Source: Galbitalea sp. SE-J8 (GTDB lineage: Bacteria; Actinomycetota; Actinomycetes; Actinomycetales; Microbacteriaceae). Taken from it: DNA of 32,085 nt. The notes beneath the pieces are model-generated. The model saw only the letters and a list, made by a program, of their open reading frames with translations. It ran no database searches and was not told the DNA's origin. Both the position numbers and the translations under genes were made by a program. Below are positions 1 through 7,136 of this stretch, in pieces. The DNA is taken from assembly GCF_030345695.1 (NCBI RefSeq), contig NZ_JAUASV010000029.1, positions 1 through 32,085 on the forward strand, read 5' to 3'. Position 1 is the first letter of the stretch; each line of letters opens with the position of its first letter.

Positions 1-69
1 ACCGACACCGACACCGACACCGACGCCAAGGAGGTCTCCACCGACAGCGCCCTCGAACTCACCGCCTGA
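1..69 (+). CDS. C-terminal fragment of an unidentified protein
   Basis: An open frame enters from the left edge and ends at TGA 67-69. The visible residues are a Thr-Asp dipeptide repeat (four TD units) followed by AKEVSTDSALELTA. An acidic, repetitive tail like this is typical of a disordered C-terminus, but no domain is visible, so I assign no function. The frame is chosen because it ends cleanly just before the non-coding repeat cluster. The true start lies outside the window. Confidence 0.45.
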   Translation, partial: TDTDTDTDAKEVSTDSALELTA

Positions 70-121
70 ACCATCAACAGTTCGAAGGAACCCGAGCTAC
101 ACCACTACCTGGGGCTTGACC

Positions 122-793
122 CTCGACCAGCGGTAGTTCGGGCGCTCCTCGACCAGCGGCGGGGGTGCTTGCCGCGTCGTTCGATGTCGAGTTCCGGTGG
201 TCGAGGAGCGCGCGGCGCGCCCCGTCCCGGTGGTCGAGGAGCGCGCGGCGCGCCCCGTCCCGGTGGTCGAGGAGCGCGCGACGGAGTCGCTCGCGTCTCG
301 AGACCATTACGGCTCGTTGCTGCGAGGGTGTGGTCTCGAGACGCCGGCTCGCTGCGCTCGCGGGCTCCTCGACCAGCGGTAGTTCTGGGGCTCCTCGACC
401 AGCGGCGGGGGTGCTTGCCGCGTCGTTCGATGTCGCGTTCCGGTGGTCGAGGAGCGCGCGGCGCGCCCCGTCCCGCTGGTCGAGGAGCGCGCGACGGAGT
501 CGCTCGCGTCTCGAGACCACCACGACTCGTTGCTGCGAGGGTGTGGTCTCGAGACGCCGGCTCGCTTCGCTCGCGGGCTCCTCGACCAGCGGTAGTTCGG
601 GCGCTCCTCGACCAGCGGCGGGGGTGCTTGCCGCGTCGTTCGATGTCGAGTTCCGGTGGTCGAGGAGCGCGCGGCGTTCCCCGTCCCGGTGGTCGAGGAG
701 CGCGCGACGGAGTCGCTCGCGTCTCGAGACCAGTACGGCTCGTTGCTGCGAGGGTGTGGTCTCGAGACGCCGGCTCGCTGCGCTCGCGGGCTG
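122..793. repeat. Three tandem copies of a 213-bp REP-like repeat
   Basis: Units start at 122, 368 and 581, each beginning CTCGACCAGCGG. Units 2 and 3 are exactly 213 bp. Unit 1 is 246 bp because it carries an extra 33-bp copy of the internal GGTCGAGGAGCGCGCGGCGC segment. Each unit contains sub-blocks related to one another in inverted orientation: a GGTCGAGGAGCG end, then a GGTCTCGAGAC end. This gives strong folding potential. The copies differ by only a few substitutions, so the amplification looks recent. The same TCTCGAGAC...TCGACCA family recurs at 21893-21938 and 31682-32085. No gene is supported here; open frames across it exist only because 213 and 33 are both divisible by three. Confidence 0.9.
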
Positions 794-810
794 CTCGACC
801 GGCGGATCGG

Positions 811-2148
811 TTAGGAGAACAGGCCCGCGCCGACGTAGGAGCCCGTCGTCGCGCCCGGCGGCACCGCGAACACGGCGCTGCCCACGTGCTGGATGTACTC
901 GTTGAGGGCGTCCGTCGCGAGCGAGCGCTGCACGGTCACGAACGCCTCGGGCGATGACTGGAACGTGATGAAGAACAGCCCCGCGTCGAGCCGGCCGAGC
1001 GCGTCGGTGCCGTCGGTGAAGTTGTAGCCGCGGCGCAGCAGGGCGGCGCCGCCGTTGTTCGACGGATGCGCGAGCCGCACGTGCGCGTCCGTCGGGATCG
1101 CGGGAGACCCATCCGCGAGCGTCCGGTGGAAGTTCGGCGCCGTGAACTCGGTGCCGCCGGAGAGCGGACCGCCCTCGCGCTTGTCGCGCCCGATGGTCTG
1201 CTCCTGGTCGACGAGCTGCTGGCGGTCCCAGACCTCGATCTGCATGCGGATGCGGCGCGCCACGAGGTAGCTGCCGCCCGCGAGCCAGGAGTCGCCGCCG
1301 ACCCAGACGTGCTCGTTCACCTCGGCGGTGTCCTCGGCCTTGAGGTTGGCCGTGCCGTCCTTGAAGCCGAACAGGTTGCGCGGCGTGGTCTGGCTCGTCG
1401 AGGTCGAGGACGTTCGCCCGAATCCGAGCTGCGACCAGCGGATGACGGCGCGCCCGAACGCGATCCGGCTGAGGTTGCGGATGGCGTGCACCGCGACCTG
1501 CGGATCGTCGGCACACGCCTGGATGCACAGGTCGCCGCCGCTGCGCGCCGGGTCGAGGTCGTCGCCGAGGAAGCGCGGCAGGTCGGCGAGCTCGGGCGGT
1601 CGACGGCCGGCGATGCCGAACCGGTCGACGCCCGCGGCCGTCTCGAACAGGGTCGGCCCGAAGCCGAACGTGATCGTGAGCCCGGATGCCGGCAGGCCCA
1701 CGGCCTCGCCGGTGTCGTCCGGCGGGGCGTACTGCGCGCCGGTCGCACCGTCGCCGACCTCGAGGCCCTGGGTCATGCGCGCCGCGGCATCCGTCCAGTC
1801 GGTGAGGAGTGCGACGAGGTCGTCGCGCGTCGCGGATGCCGCCATGTCGAAAGCCGCGAAGTGCAGCCGGTCCTGTGCGGGCGTGACGATGCCGGCCTGG
1901 TGCGTGCCGAAGAACGGGTAGGTCGCGGAGCCCGTGGCGCCGGTGGCGCTCGCGACGCCCGCGGCGATCGCCGCACCCCCCGCGCCGCCGACGGCGAGAC
2001 CCGCCGCGCCCGCGCCGATCAGGCCGAGCAGCCCGCGACGCGACACGTGCGCCGGATTCGCCGCCTCGACGGACGCCGCGGAAGCGGCATCCGTCTCGTC
2101 GGATGGTGCGGCATCCGTCTTGTCGGATGGTGCGGGTGTGCCGGTCAT
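811..2148 (-). CDS. efeB: EfeB, Tat-exported DyP-type heme peroxidase
   Basis: 445 aa. It is the dye-decolourising peroxidase partner of the EfeUOB ferrous-iron importer, proposed in the family to act on Fe2+ or heme outside the membrane. The N-terminus carries a twin-arginine signal, SRRGLLGLIGAGAAGLAVGG, after a Ser/Asp/Ala-rich lead. DyP hallmarks are visible: the GFKDGTANLK motif (distal Asp), the proximal-heme His in DAHVRLAHP, and an Arg-rich strand YLVARRIRMQIEVWD. The start is the ATG at 2148, which overlaps the efeO stop by four bases (ATGA), so translation is probably coupled. A longer open frame upstream of this ATG is a shadow of efeO. The Tat signal implies folded, heme-loaded export; tatB lies about 13 kb away. 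Confidence 0.95.
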   Translation of the reverse strand: MTGTPAPSDKTDAAPSDETDAASAASVEAANPAHVSRRGLLGLIGAGAAGLAVGGAGGAAIAAGVASATGATGSATYPFFGTHQAGIVTPAQDRLHFAAFDMAASATRDDLVALLTDWTDAAARMTQGLEVGDGATGAQYAPPDDTGEAVGLPASGLTITFGFGPTLFETAAGVDRFGIAGRRPPELADLPRFLGDDLDPARSGGDLCIQACADDPQVAVHAIRNLSRIAFGRAVIRWSQLGFGRTSSTSTSQTTPRNLFGFKDGTANLKAEDTAEVNEHVWVGGDSWLAGGSYLVARRIRMQIEVWDRQQLVDQEQTIGRDKREGGPLSGGTEFTAPNFHRTLADGSPAIPTDAHVRLAHPSNNGGAALLRRGYNFTDGTDALGRLDAGLFFITFQSSPEAFVTVQRSLATDALNEYIQHVGSAVFAVPPGATTGSYVGAGLFS

Positions 2149-3374
2149 GCCTTGCCGAGCACCGCCTGGGTGAGGTTCGAGAGCGGCTCGGCGAGGGCGT
2201 TCACCTGGTCGCTGAGCTGCTTGCGCTGGGCCTCGGTGACCTCGTCGTACGGGGTGAAGCCCGCGTCGATCGAGCCGTACGTCGCGAGCAGTGCGTCGAG
2301 CGCCGCGAACTGCGTGTCGATCTCCTTCACGAGCTTCGCGCCCTCGTCGCCCCTCGCCGCGGCGATGTCGCGCACGTAGCCGTAGGCCACATCGGCGCCC
2401 TGCACGTTGGCCTCGAAGTCGGAGAGGTCGGTGTGGCTCCACCAGTCCTCCTCGCCGGAGATCTTGCTCGTCGCGACCTCGTCGAGCAGGCCGATGGCGC
2501 CGTTCGAGATGTCGGCGAGGCCGACGGTGAAGTCGGATGCCGTGACGAGCTGGTTGAGCTGCGCGACATCCGCGACGAGCTGGTCGCCGAGCTTCTTGCG
2601 CTCCGCGGGCGTCGAGGGCGCCCAGCCGGCGAGGGCGTCGGTGTCGTCGGAGTTGAGGTCGCCGGACTTCGGTGCCCAGAGGTCCTTCTCGATCCGGTGG
2701 AAACCGGTCCAGTCGAGGCCCTCGGCGAGCGCGTCGACCTCCCGGTAGTCGATCTTCGGGTCGAGGTCGCCGAACGCCTCCGCGGTCGGCTCGATGCGCT
2801 CGTAGAACACGCGCGTCGAGGCGAACAGGGCGCGCGCCGTGTCGTCGTCGCCCGACTCGTACGCGTCGACGAGCTTCTGCACGGCCGGCGTGAGCTGGCC
2901 GACCTGGTCCTTGAGGTAGCCGACGTAGTTGGCGGCGGCGGCGTCCGCGAGCTGCTTCGTGTCGGCGTCGACGGCGACCGCGTCGCCCGTCACGGTGAAC
3001 TCGGTGAGCCCGATCGGCTCGCCGATGAGCTGGAACTTGCAGGCCGTGTAGTAGGTGCCGGGGTTCAGCTGCACGGTGTAGTCGATCGTCTGGGCGGGCG
3101 CGAGGTTCTCCTTCTCGCCGACGATGCGCAGCTGGTCCTCGGCGAGGATCTCGAACTCGTTGACGTCGGTGCCCGAGTTCGTGAGCGAGAAGGTGAGCGT
3201 GCCCGCGGTCGCGGTCGACGCGGATACGGCGCAGCTGGTGTCGTCGATCGCGACCGTGAGCGGAGCGGCGGCGGCGCCGGATCCGGTCGAGGCCGGGTTG
3301 TTCGGCACGCAGCCGGCGAGCAGCAGAGCGATGGTCGCCGTCGCTGGGACGGCGATCAGGGCGGTGCGGGACAT
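2145..3374 (-). CDS. efeO: EfeO, iron-uptake lipoprotein (cupredoxin + M75 domain)
   Basis: 409 aa. It is the extracytoplasmic component of EfeUOB and is thought to bind iron and hand it to the EfeU permease. The N-terminus is a lipoprotein signal with lipobox LLAGC (MSRTALIAVPATATIALLLAGC), so the mature protein should be anchored by a diacylglyceryl Cys. An N-terminal cupredoxin-like region of about 100 residues (LTVAIDDTSCAVSAS onward) is followed by the M75/imelysin-like region with the conserved HxxE motif (GFHRIEKDLW). The ATG at 3374 is preceded by a strong Shine-Dalgarno, GAGGAGA, at 3378-3384. It is the middle gene of efeU-efeO-efeB, 91 bp after efeU, and its stop overlaps the efeB start. 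Confidence 0.95.
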   Translation of the reverse strand: MSRTALIAVPATATIALLLAGCVPNNPASTGSGAAAAPLTVAIDDTSCAVSASTATAGTLTFSLTNSGTDVNEFEILAEDQLRIVGEKENLAPAQTIDYTVQLNPGTYYTACKFQLIGEPIGLTEFTVTGDAVAVDADTKQLADAAAANYVGYLKDQVGQLTPAVQKLVDAYESGDDDTARALFASTRVFYERIEPTAEAFGDLDPKIDYREVDALAEGLDWTGFHRIEKDLWAPKSGDLNSDDTDALAGWAPSTPAERKKLGDQLVADVAQLNQLVTASDFTVGLADISNGAIGLLDEVATSKISGEEDWWSHTDLSDFEANVQGADVAYGYVRDIAAARGDEGAKLVKEIDTQFAALDALLATYGSIDAGFTPYDEVTEAQRKQLSDQVNALAEPLSNLTQAVLGKA

Positions 3375-3465
3375 GGGTCTCCTCAGGGGGCTGGATGGGG
3401 GGCGGTGCGGATGGGGACGGTGCGGTGCGGTGCGTGGGGGAGAGGGAGGGGGCCGTGGGCGTGGA

Positions 3466-4404
3466 TCAGCGGGAGGTCGCGACGGATGCCTGCGTGGCAT
3501 CAGTGCGCGTGGCATCAGCGCGCGTGGCATCCGTTCGCGTGGCATCCGTTCGCGTGCCGGCGTCGTCCGGGCGCGCGGTCGACGAGCGCGGGCGTGCGGG
3601 CCGCGAGCGCGCGCTCGCCCGCACGAACAGGATCGTGACGACGACGAGGTAGAGCGCCCAGGCGACGAGCTGCACCCAGGTCGGCTCCGCCGTGAAGCTG
3701 AACAGGCCGGTGAGCAGCGAGCCGTACCAGCTCGTCGGCGGCACGACGCCCGCGAGGCTGTAGGCGATCGAGCCGTATCCGGGCAGCACGGATGCCTCCT
3801 GCAGCTCGCCGAGCCCGTACGCGATCACGCCCGCGGCCACGAGCACGAGCAGGTGTCCGGTCCAGCGGAAGAACCGCGAGAGGCTCACGCGCACGACGCC
3901 GCGGAAGATCGCCCAGGCGAGCGCGCAGGCGATGACGATGCCGATGATCGCGGTGAGGAAGCCGAGCCCCGGGTTCACGCCCGACTTCGCGCTCGCCCAC
4001 ACGAAGAGCGCCGTCTCGATGCCCTCGCGGCCGACGCTGATGAGGCCGAGGAGCACGATGGCCCGGCCGCTCGCGTGCAGGGCGGCATCCGCCTGCGCCT
4101 CGAGCTCGCTCGTGAGATGACGGGCGTGCCGCGCCATCCAGAACACCATCCAGGTGACCATGCCGACGGCGACGATCGAGAGGCCGCCGCCGATGATCTC
4201 CTGCGCCTGGAAGCTCAGGCCGTAGGGGCCGTAGGTGAGCAGCGCGCCGACGCCGAGCGAGACGACGATCGCGCCGGCGATGCCGAGCCAGAGCCGCGGC
4301 AGCACGTCGCGGCGGCCGATCTTCGTGACGTAGGCGATGAGGATGCCGACGACGAGCGCGGCCTCGAGGCCCTCGCGCAGACCGATGAGAATGGTGGCGA
4401 GCAT
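3466..4404 (-). CDS. efeU: EfeU, FTR1-family iron permease
   Basis: 312 aa integral membrane permease of the oxidase-dependent iron transporter (FTR1) family and first gene of the efe operon. Two REGxE iron-binding motifs are present: REGLEAAL near residue 10 and REGIETALF in the middle helix bundle. About seven hydrophobic helices are visible. The ATG at 4404 has an AG-rich ribosome site (GGAAG) a few bases upstream. The C-terminal tail is odd: it ends in imperfect ATRTD pentapeptide repeats, encoded by a 15-bp tandem repeat around 3490-3555. They lie beyond the last helix, in a polar tail, and probably do not affect transport. An iron-box-like palindrome lies about 30 bp upstream. Confidence 0.95.
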   Translation of the reverse strand: MLATILIGLREGLEAALVVGILIAYVTKIGRRDVLPRLWLGIAGAIVVSLGVGALLTYGPYGLSFQAQEIIGGGLSIVAVGMVTWMVFWMARHARHLTSELEAQADAALHASGRAIVLLGLISVGREGIETALFVWASAKSGVNPGLGFLTAIIGIVIACALAWAIFRGVVRVSLSRFFRWTGHLLVLVAAGVIAYGLGELQEASVLPGYGSIAYSLAGVVPPTSWYGSLLTGLFSFTAEPTWVQLVAWALYLVVVTILFVRASARSRPARPRSSTARPDDAGTRTDATRTDATRADATRTDATQASVATSR

Positions 4405-4432
4405 GCGGGCTTCCGGGTCGATGCTGGTGAGG

Positions 4433-4451
4433 TAAGGGTTGCCTTACCGAA
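4433..4451. promoter_or_regulatory. Putative DtxR/IdeR iron box
   Basis: TAAGGGTTGCCTTACCGAA matches the classical 19-bp DtxR/IdeR consensus TTAGGTTAGCCTAACCTAA at 14 of 19 positions, by hand alignment. It also contains the inverted pair GGTAAGG/CCTTACC (4431-4448). It lies between divergent efeU (start 4404) and mshB (start 4488). It would suit iron repression of efeUOB and abuts the putative mshB -35. The site is inferred; the consensus is established for corynebacterial and mycobacterial regulators. Confidence 0.6.
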
Positions 4452-4452
4452 G

Positions 4453-4479
4453 TTGACCGTACACCCGGCTCCCTAGGCT
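4453..4479 (+). promoter_or_regulatory. mshB promoter (-35/-10)
   Basis: TTGACC (4453-4458) and TAGGCT (4474-4479) are separated by 15 bp. The -10 ends eight bases before the GTG at 4488, so the transcript would start at or almost at the start codon, with no ribosome binding site. Confidence 0.55.
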
Positions 4480-4487
4480 GTCCACTC

Positions 4488-5249
4488 GTGGACCCCGATC
4501 GGCTGCTCTTCGTGCACGCCCACCCCGACGACGAGTCGATCTCGACGGGCGGATGGCTCGCGCTGCTCGCCGCGGGCGACGGGCCGTCGCCCGTCCTGCT
4601 CACCTGCACCCGGGGCGAGCTCGGCGAGGTCGTCGACCCCGCGCTGGCGTCCTTTGCCGGGGATGCCGAGGCGCTCGGCGCGCACCGCTCGCTCGAGCTC
4701 GCCGCGGCGCTCGACGCGCTCGGCGTGCGCAAGCACCGCTGGCTCGGGGGCGGACGGCGCCGCTACACGGACTCCGGGATGGTGTGGGGAGCGGATGGGC
4801 GGGCCGCTCCCGCCCCGCAGCTCGCGGCCGACGCGTTCACGGCCGCCGGGCTCACGGCCGCCGGGTTCGAGGAGATCGTGGGCGACATCCGTTCGGTCGT
4901 CGTCGAGACCGGCGCGGGCGTCGTCGTGAGCTACGACGACGGGGGCGGGTACGGGCATCCGGACCACGTGCTCGCCGGCCGGGCGGCGCGGGCGGCCGCG
5001 GCATCCGTCGGGGCCGCGTTCCTCGCGATCGCGGGCGCGGGCGCCGCGGGCGCCTGGGGCGGCGAGGGCCGCGGGGGCGCGAGCGGCGGGAGCGTGATCG
5101 ACGTCACGCCCGTGCTCGACCGCAAGCGTGCGGCGCTGCGGGCGCATCGCAGCCAGCTCGTCGTCGAGGGGGACCGGTTCGCGGGGGCGAACGGCGTGTG
5201 GGAGCCGATCGCGCGCGTGGAGCGCTACGTCGTGGACGGCGGGCGCTGA
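4488..5249 (+). CDS. mshB: MshB-like PIG-L family N-acetylglucosaminyl-inositol deacetylase
   Basis: 253 aa zinc deacetylase of the LmbE/PIG-L family. The best match is MshB, which removes the acetyl group from GlcNAc-inositol in mycothiol synthesis. The zinc-site motif AHPDDE is at residues 11-16 and the second His motif GHPDH at 156-160, as in MshB. It is shorter than the roughly 300-aa mycobacterial enzyme, and the C-terminal third has a Gly/Ala-rich stretch (AIAGAGAAGAWGGEGRGGAS) that may replace a structured segment. The GTG start is set by the promoter spacing and by the reading frame beginning immediately before the HPDDE strand. Position upstream of fdxA and dapC fits actinobacterial synteny. 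The paralogous mycothiol-conjugate amidase Mca is the main alternative. Confidence 0.8.
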   Translation: MDPDRLLFVHAHPDDESISTGGWLALLAAGDGPSPVLLTCTRGELGEVVDPALASFAGDAEALGAHRSLELAAALDALGVRKHRWLGGGRRRYTDSGMVWGADGRAAPAPQLAADAFTAAGLTAAGFEEIVGDIRSVVVETGAGVVVSYDDGGGYGHPDHVLAGRAARAAAASVGAAFLAIAGAGAAGAWGGEGRGGASGGSVIDVTPVLDRKRAALRAHRSQLVVEGDRFAGANGVWEPIARVERYVVDGGR

Positions 5250-5342
5250 GTCGCGGCGATCGACCGCTTCCGTCCCGTGCGTCTCCTCGAGCGACGAGAA
5301 CGTGCGCGGGGGCACTCGTCGGAGCCCCGGGCGCTCGCCGCG

Positions 5343-5370
5343 TAGAATCGGAGCCGATCCCCTCGAAAGG
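5343..5370 (+). promoter_or_regulatory. fdxA -10 and ribosome binding site
   Basis: TAGAAT (5343-5348) is a good -10; no clear -35 is seen. GAAAGG (5365-5370) is a weak ribosome site 12 bases before the GTG at 5383. Unlike many neighbours, this gene appears to have a true leader. Confidence 0.45.
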
Positions 5371-5382
5371 TAATTCCGCACC

Positions 5383-5703
5383 GTGACCTACGTGATCGCC
5401 GAGCCCTGCGTCGACGTCAAGGACCGCGCCTGTATCGACGAGTGCCCGGTCGACTGCATCTACGAGGGCGGCCGCAGCCTCTACATCCAGCCCGACGAGT
5501 GCGTCGACTGCGGGGCCTGCGAACCGGTGTGCCCGGTCGAGGCGATCTTCTACGAGGACGACCTGCCGGGCGAGTGGGCGGACTACACGACCGCCAACGT
5601 CGAGTTCTTCAGCGAGCTGGGTTCGCCCGGCGGCGCGTCCAAGGTCGGCGCCGTCGACTACGACGCGCCGTTCATCGCAGCGCTCGGCCCGCGCGACCAC
5701 TGA
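5383..5703 (+). CDS. fdxA: 7Fe ferredoxin (3Fe-4S/4Fe-4S)
   Basis: 106 aa soluble electron carrier. Cysteines at 9, 17, 21, 25, 40, 43, 46 and 50 give the 7Fe pattern. By family precedent C9, C17 and C50 ligate the 3Fe-4S cluster, C21, C40, C43 and C46 ligate the 4Fe-4S cluster, and C25 is free. The sequence MTYVIAEPCVDVKDRACIDE and the acidic C-terminus are typical of actinobacterial FdxA/FdxC. The start is GTG. It lies 14 bp before dapC and is probably co-transcribed with it, a pairing conserved in actinobacteria. Its redox partner cannot be read from this window. Confidence 0.95.
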   Translation: MTYVIAEPCVDVKDRACIDECPVDCIYEGGRSLYIQPDECVDCGACEPVCPVEAIFYEDDLPGEWADYTTANVEFFSELGSPGGASKVGAVDYDAPFIAALGPRDH

Positions 5704-5717
5704 GGCCGCGCACCGCC

Positions 5718-6827
5718 ATGGCCCGGCGCCCGCTCACCCTGCCCGACTTCCCCTGGGACTCGCTCGCGCCCTTCGCGGCGCGCGCCCGGTCGCATCCCGA
5801 CGGCATCGTCGACCTGTCCGTCGGCTCGCCCGTCGACCCGACCCCGGACCTCGTGCGTCGCGCGCTCGCCGAGGCGACGGATGCGCACGCCTACCCCGCC
5901 ACCGCCGGCTCGCCCGCACTGCGTGAGGCGATCGTCGCGTGGTTCGCCGCCCGGCGCGGCGTGCCCGGCCTGAGCGTCGACGAGGTCATCCCGACGATCG
6001 GCTCGAAGGAGCTCGTCGCGACCCTGCCGCACATGCTCGGCCTGGGCGCCGGCGACATCGTCGTGCACCCCGTGCTCGCCTACCCGACCTACGCGGTCGG
6101 CGCGGCGCTCGCGGGCGCGACCGCGGTCGCGGCCGACGACCCGGCGGACTGGCCGGACGGCGCGGCGCTCATCTGGATCAACTCGCCCGCGAACCCCGAC
6201 GGCACCGTGCGCGACGTCGGGTGGCTGCGCGCCGCGGTCGCGCGGGCGCGCGCGCTCGGCGCCGTGCTCGTGAGCGACGAGTGCTACGCCGAGCTGGTCT
6301 GGAGCGACGGCGGGGAGCCCGCGGCATCCGTTCTCGACGCCCGCGTGGTCGGCGACGACCGCAGCGGCCTGCTCGCCGTCTACTCGCTCAGCAAGCAGTC
6401 GAACCTCGCGGGGTATCGCGCGGGCCTCGTCGCGGGCGACGCCGCGCTCGTCGCGGAGCTGCTCGCCGTTCGGAAGAACGTCGGACTCATGCCGCCCGCG
6501 CCCGTGCAGATCGCGATGGCGGCCGCACTCGCCGACCACGCGCACGTCGCCGCCCAGCGCGCCGTGTACGCGGCCCGTCGCGCCGTGCTGCTGCCCGCGC
6601 TCGCCGGCGCCGGCTTCCGCATCGACCGCAGCGACGGCGGCCTCTACCTGTGGGCGACCCGCGACGAGGACTGCTGGGCCACCGTCGACGCGCTCGCCGG
6701 CCTCGGCATCCTCGTCGCGCCCGGCGCGTACTACGGCGAGGCCGGCGCGCGGCACGTGCGCGTCGCGCTCACCGCAACGGATGCCGCGATCGCCGCCGCG
6801 GCCGAGCGCCTGGGAGCGCTCGGGTAG
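5718..6827 (+). CDS. dapC: Succinyldiaminopimelate transaminase DapC
   Basis: 369 aa fold-type I PLP aminotransferase. It converts N-succinyl-2-amino-6-ketopimelate and glutamate to N-succinyl-LL-diaminopimelate in lysine/peptidoglycan synthesis. The PLP lysine is K226 in VYSLSKQSNLAGYR, with the following Arg as phosphate ligand. NSPANPDG near 155-162 and SDECYAEL near 186-193 are the usual cofactor motifs. The ATG at 5718 follows fdxA by 14 bp; the longer frame upstream is a shadow of fdxA. The specific assignment as DapC rests on the fdxA linkage and on dapD and dapE nearby; sequence alone supports only a class I aminotransferase. Confidence 0.88.
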   Translation: MARRPLTLPDFPWDSLAPFAARARSHPDGIVDLSVGSPVDPTPDLVRRALAEATDAHAYPATAGSPALREAIVAWFAARRGVPGLSVDEVIPTIGSKELVATLPHMLGLGAGDIVVHPVLAYPTYAVGAALAGATAVAADDPADWPDGAALIWINSPANPDGTVRDVGWLRAAVARARALGAVLVSDECYAELVWSDGGEPAASVLDARVVGDDRSGLLAVYSLSKQSNLAGYRAGLVAGDAALVAELLAVRKNVGLMPPAPVQIAMAAALADHAHVAAQRAVYAARRAVLLPALAGAGFRIDRSDGGLYLWATRDEDCWATVDALAGLGILVAPGAYYGEAGARHVRVALTATDAAIAAAAERLGALG

Positions 6828-6852
6828 GTCTCCGTGATCGGCGGGCCGCCGC

Positions 6853-6988
6853 GCAGTGCCGGCGGCCGCGCAGTGCCGGCGGCCGCGCAGTGCTGGCGGC
6901 CGCGCAGTGCTGGCGGCCGCGCAGTGCCGGCGGCCGCGCAGTGCTGGCGGCCGCGCAGTGCTGGCGGCCGCGCAGTGCCGGCGGGCCG
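6853..6988. repeat. 17-bp tandem repeat, eight copies
   Basis: Eight exact-period copies of GCAGTGCYGGCGGCCGC begin at 6853, 6870, 6887, 6904, 6921, 6938, 6955 and 6972. The only variable base reads C,C,T,T,C,T,T,C in order, so a three-unit 51-bp block (C,T,T) was itself duplicated. The array fills most of the gap between dapC (ends 6827) and gltA (starts 7137). It is non-coding and 17 is not divisible by three. Confidence 0.95.
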
Positions 6989-7124
6989 ACGACGGCGCGG
7001 CCCGGCGCTCGCCGAACGGCGCCGCGGGAACGGAAGCCGGGATGCGCCGCGCGCGACGTTCGTCGCGAACGCACAACGGCATCCGCTTCCCGTTGTGAAG
7101 TACGCGACGGCAACACGCGCCGAA

Positions 7125-7136
7125 TAGGCTGTAGAC
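7125..7136 (+). promoter_or_regulatory. gltA leaderless promoter (-10)
   Basis: TAGGCT (7125-7130) ends six bases before the GTG at 7137. Initiation about seven bases downstream would put the GTG at the 5' end of the mRNA. No Shine-Dalgarno is present. Confidence 0.6.

Noticed and set aside
74-957. Long open frames on both strands across the 213-bp repeats, with Arg/Ser-rich products
   Set aside because: Repeat periods of 213 and 33 bp are multiples of three, and stop codons are rare at this GC content, so frames stay open by composition. The products are repetitive and resemble no protein family.
2149-2442. N-terminal extension of the efeB frame
   Set aside because: It overlaps efeO coding sequence; the Tat signal begins at the ATG at 2148, and the ATGA overlap is typical.
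2103-3638. 511-aa plus-strand frame opposite efeO
   Set aside because: It is a shadow: Arg/Val/Glu-rich composition, no domain, and the opposite strand encodes an intact lipoprotein.
6853-6988. CRISPR array
   Set aside because: The 17-bp units are contiguous, with no unique spacers and no cas genes.
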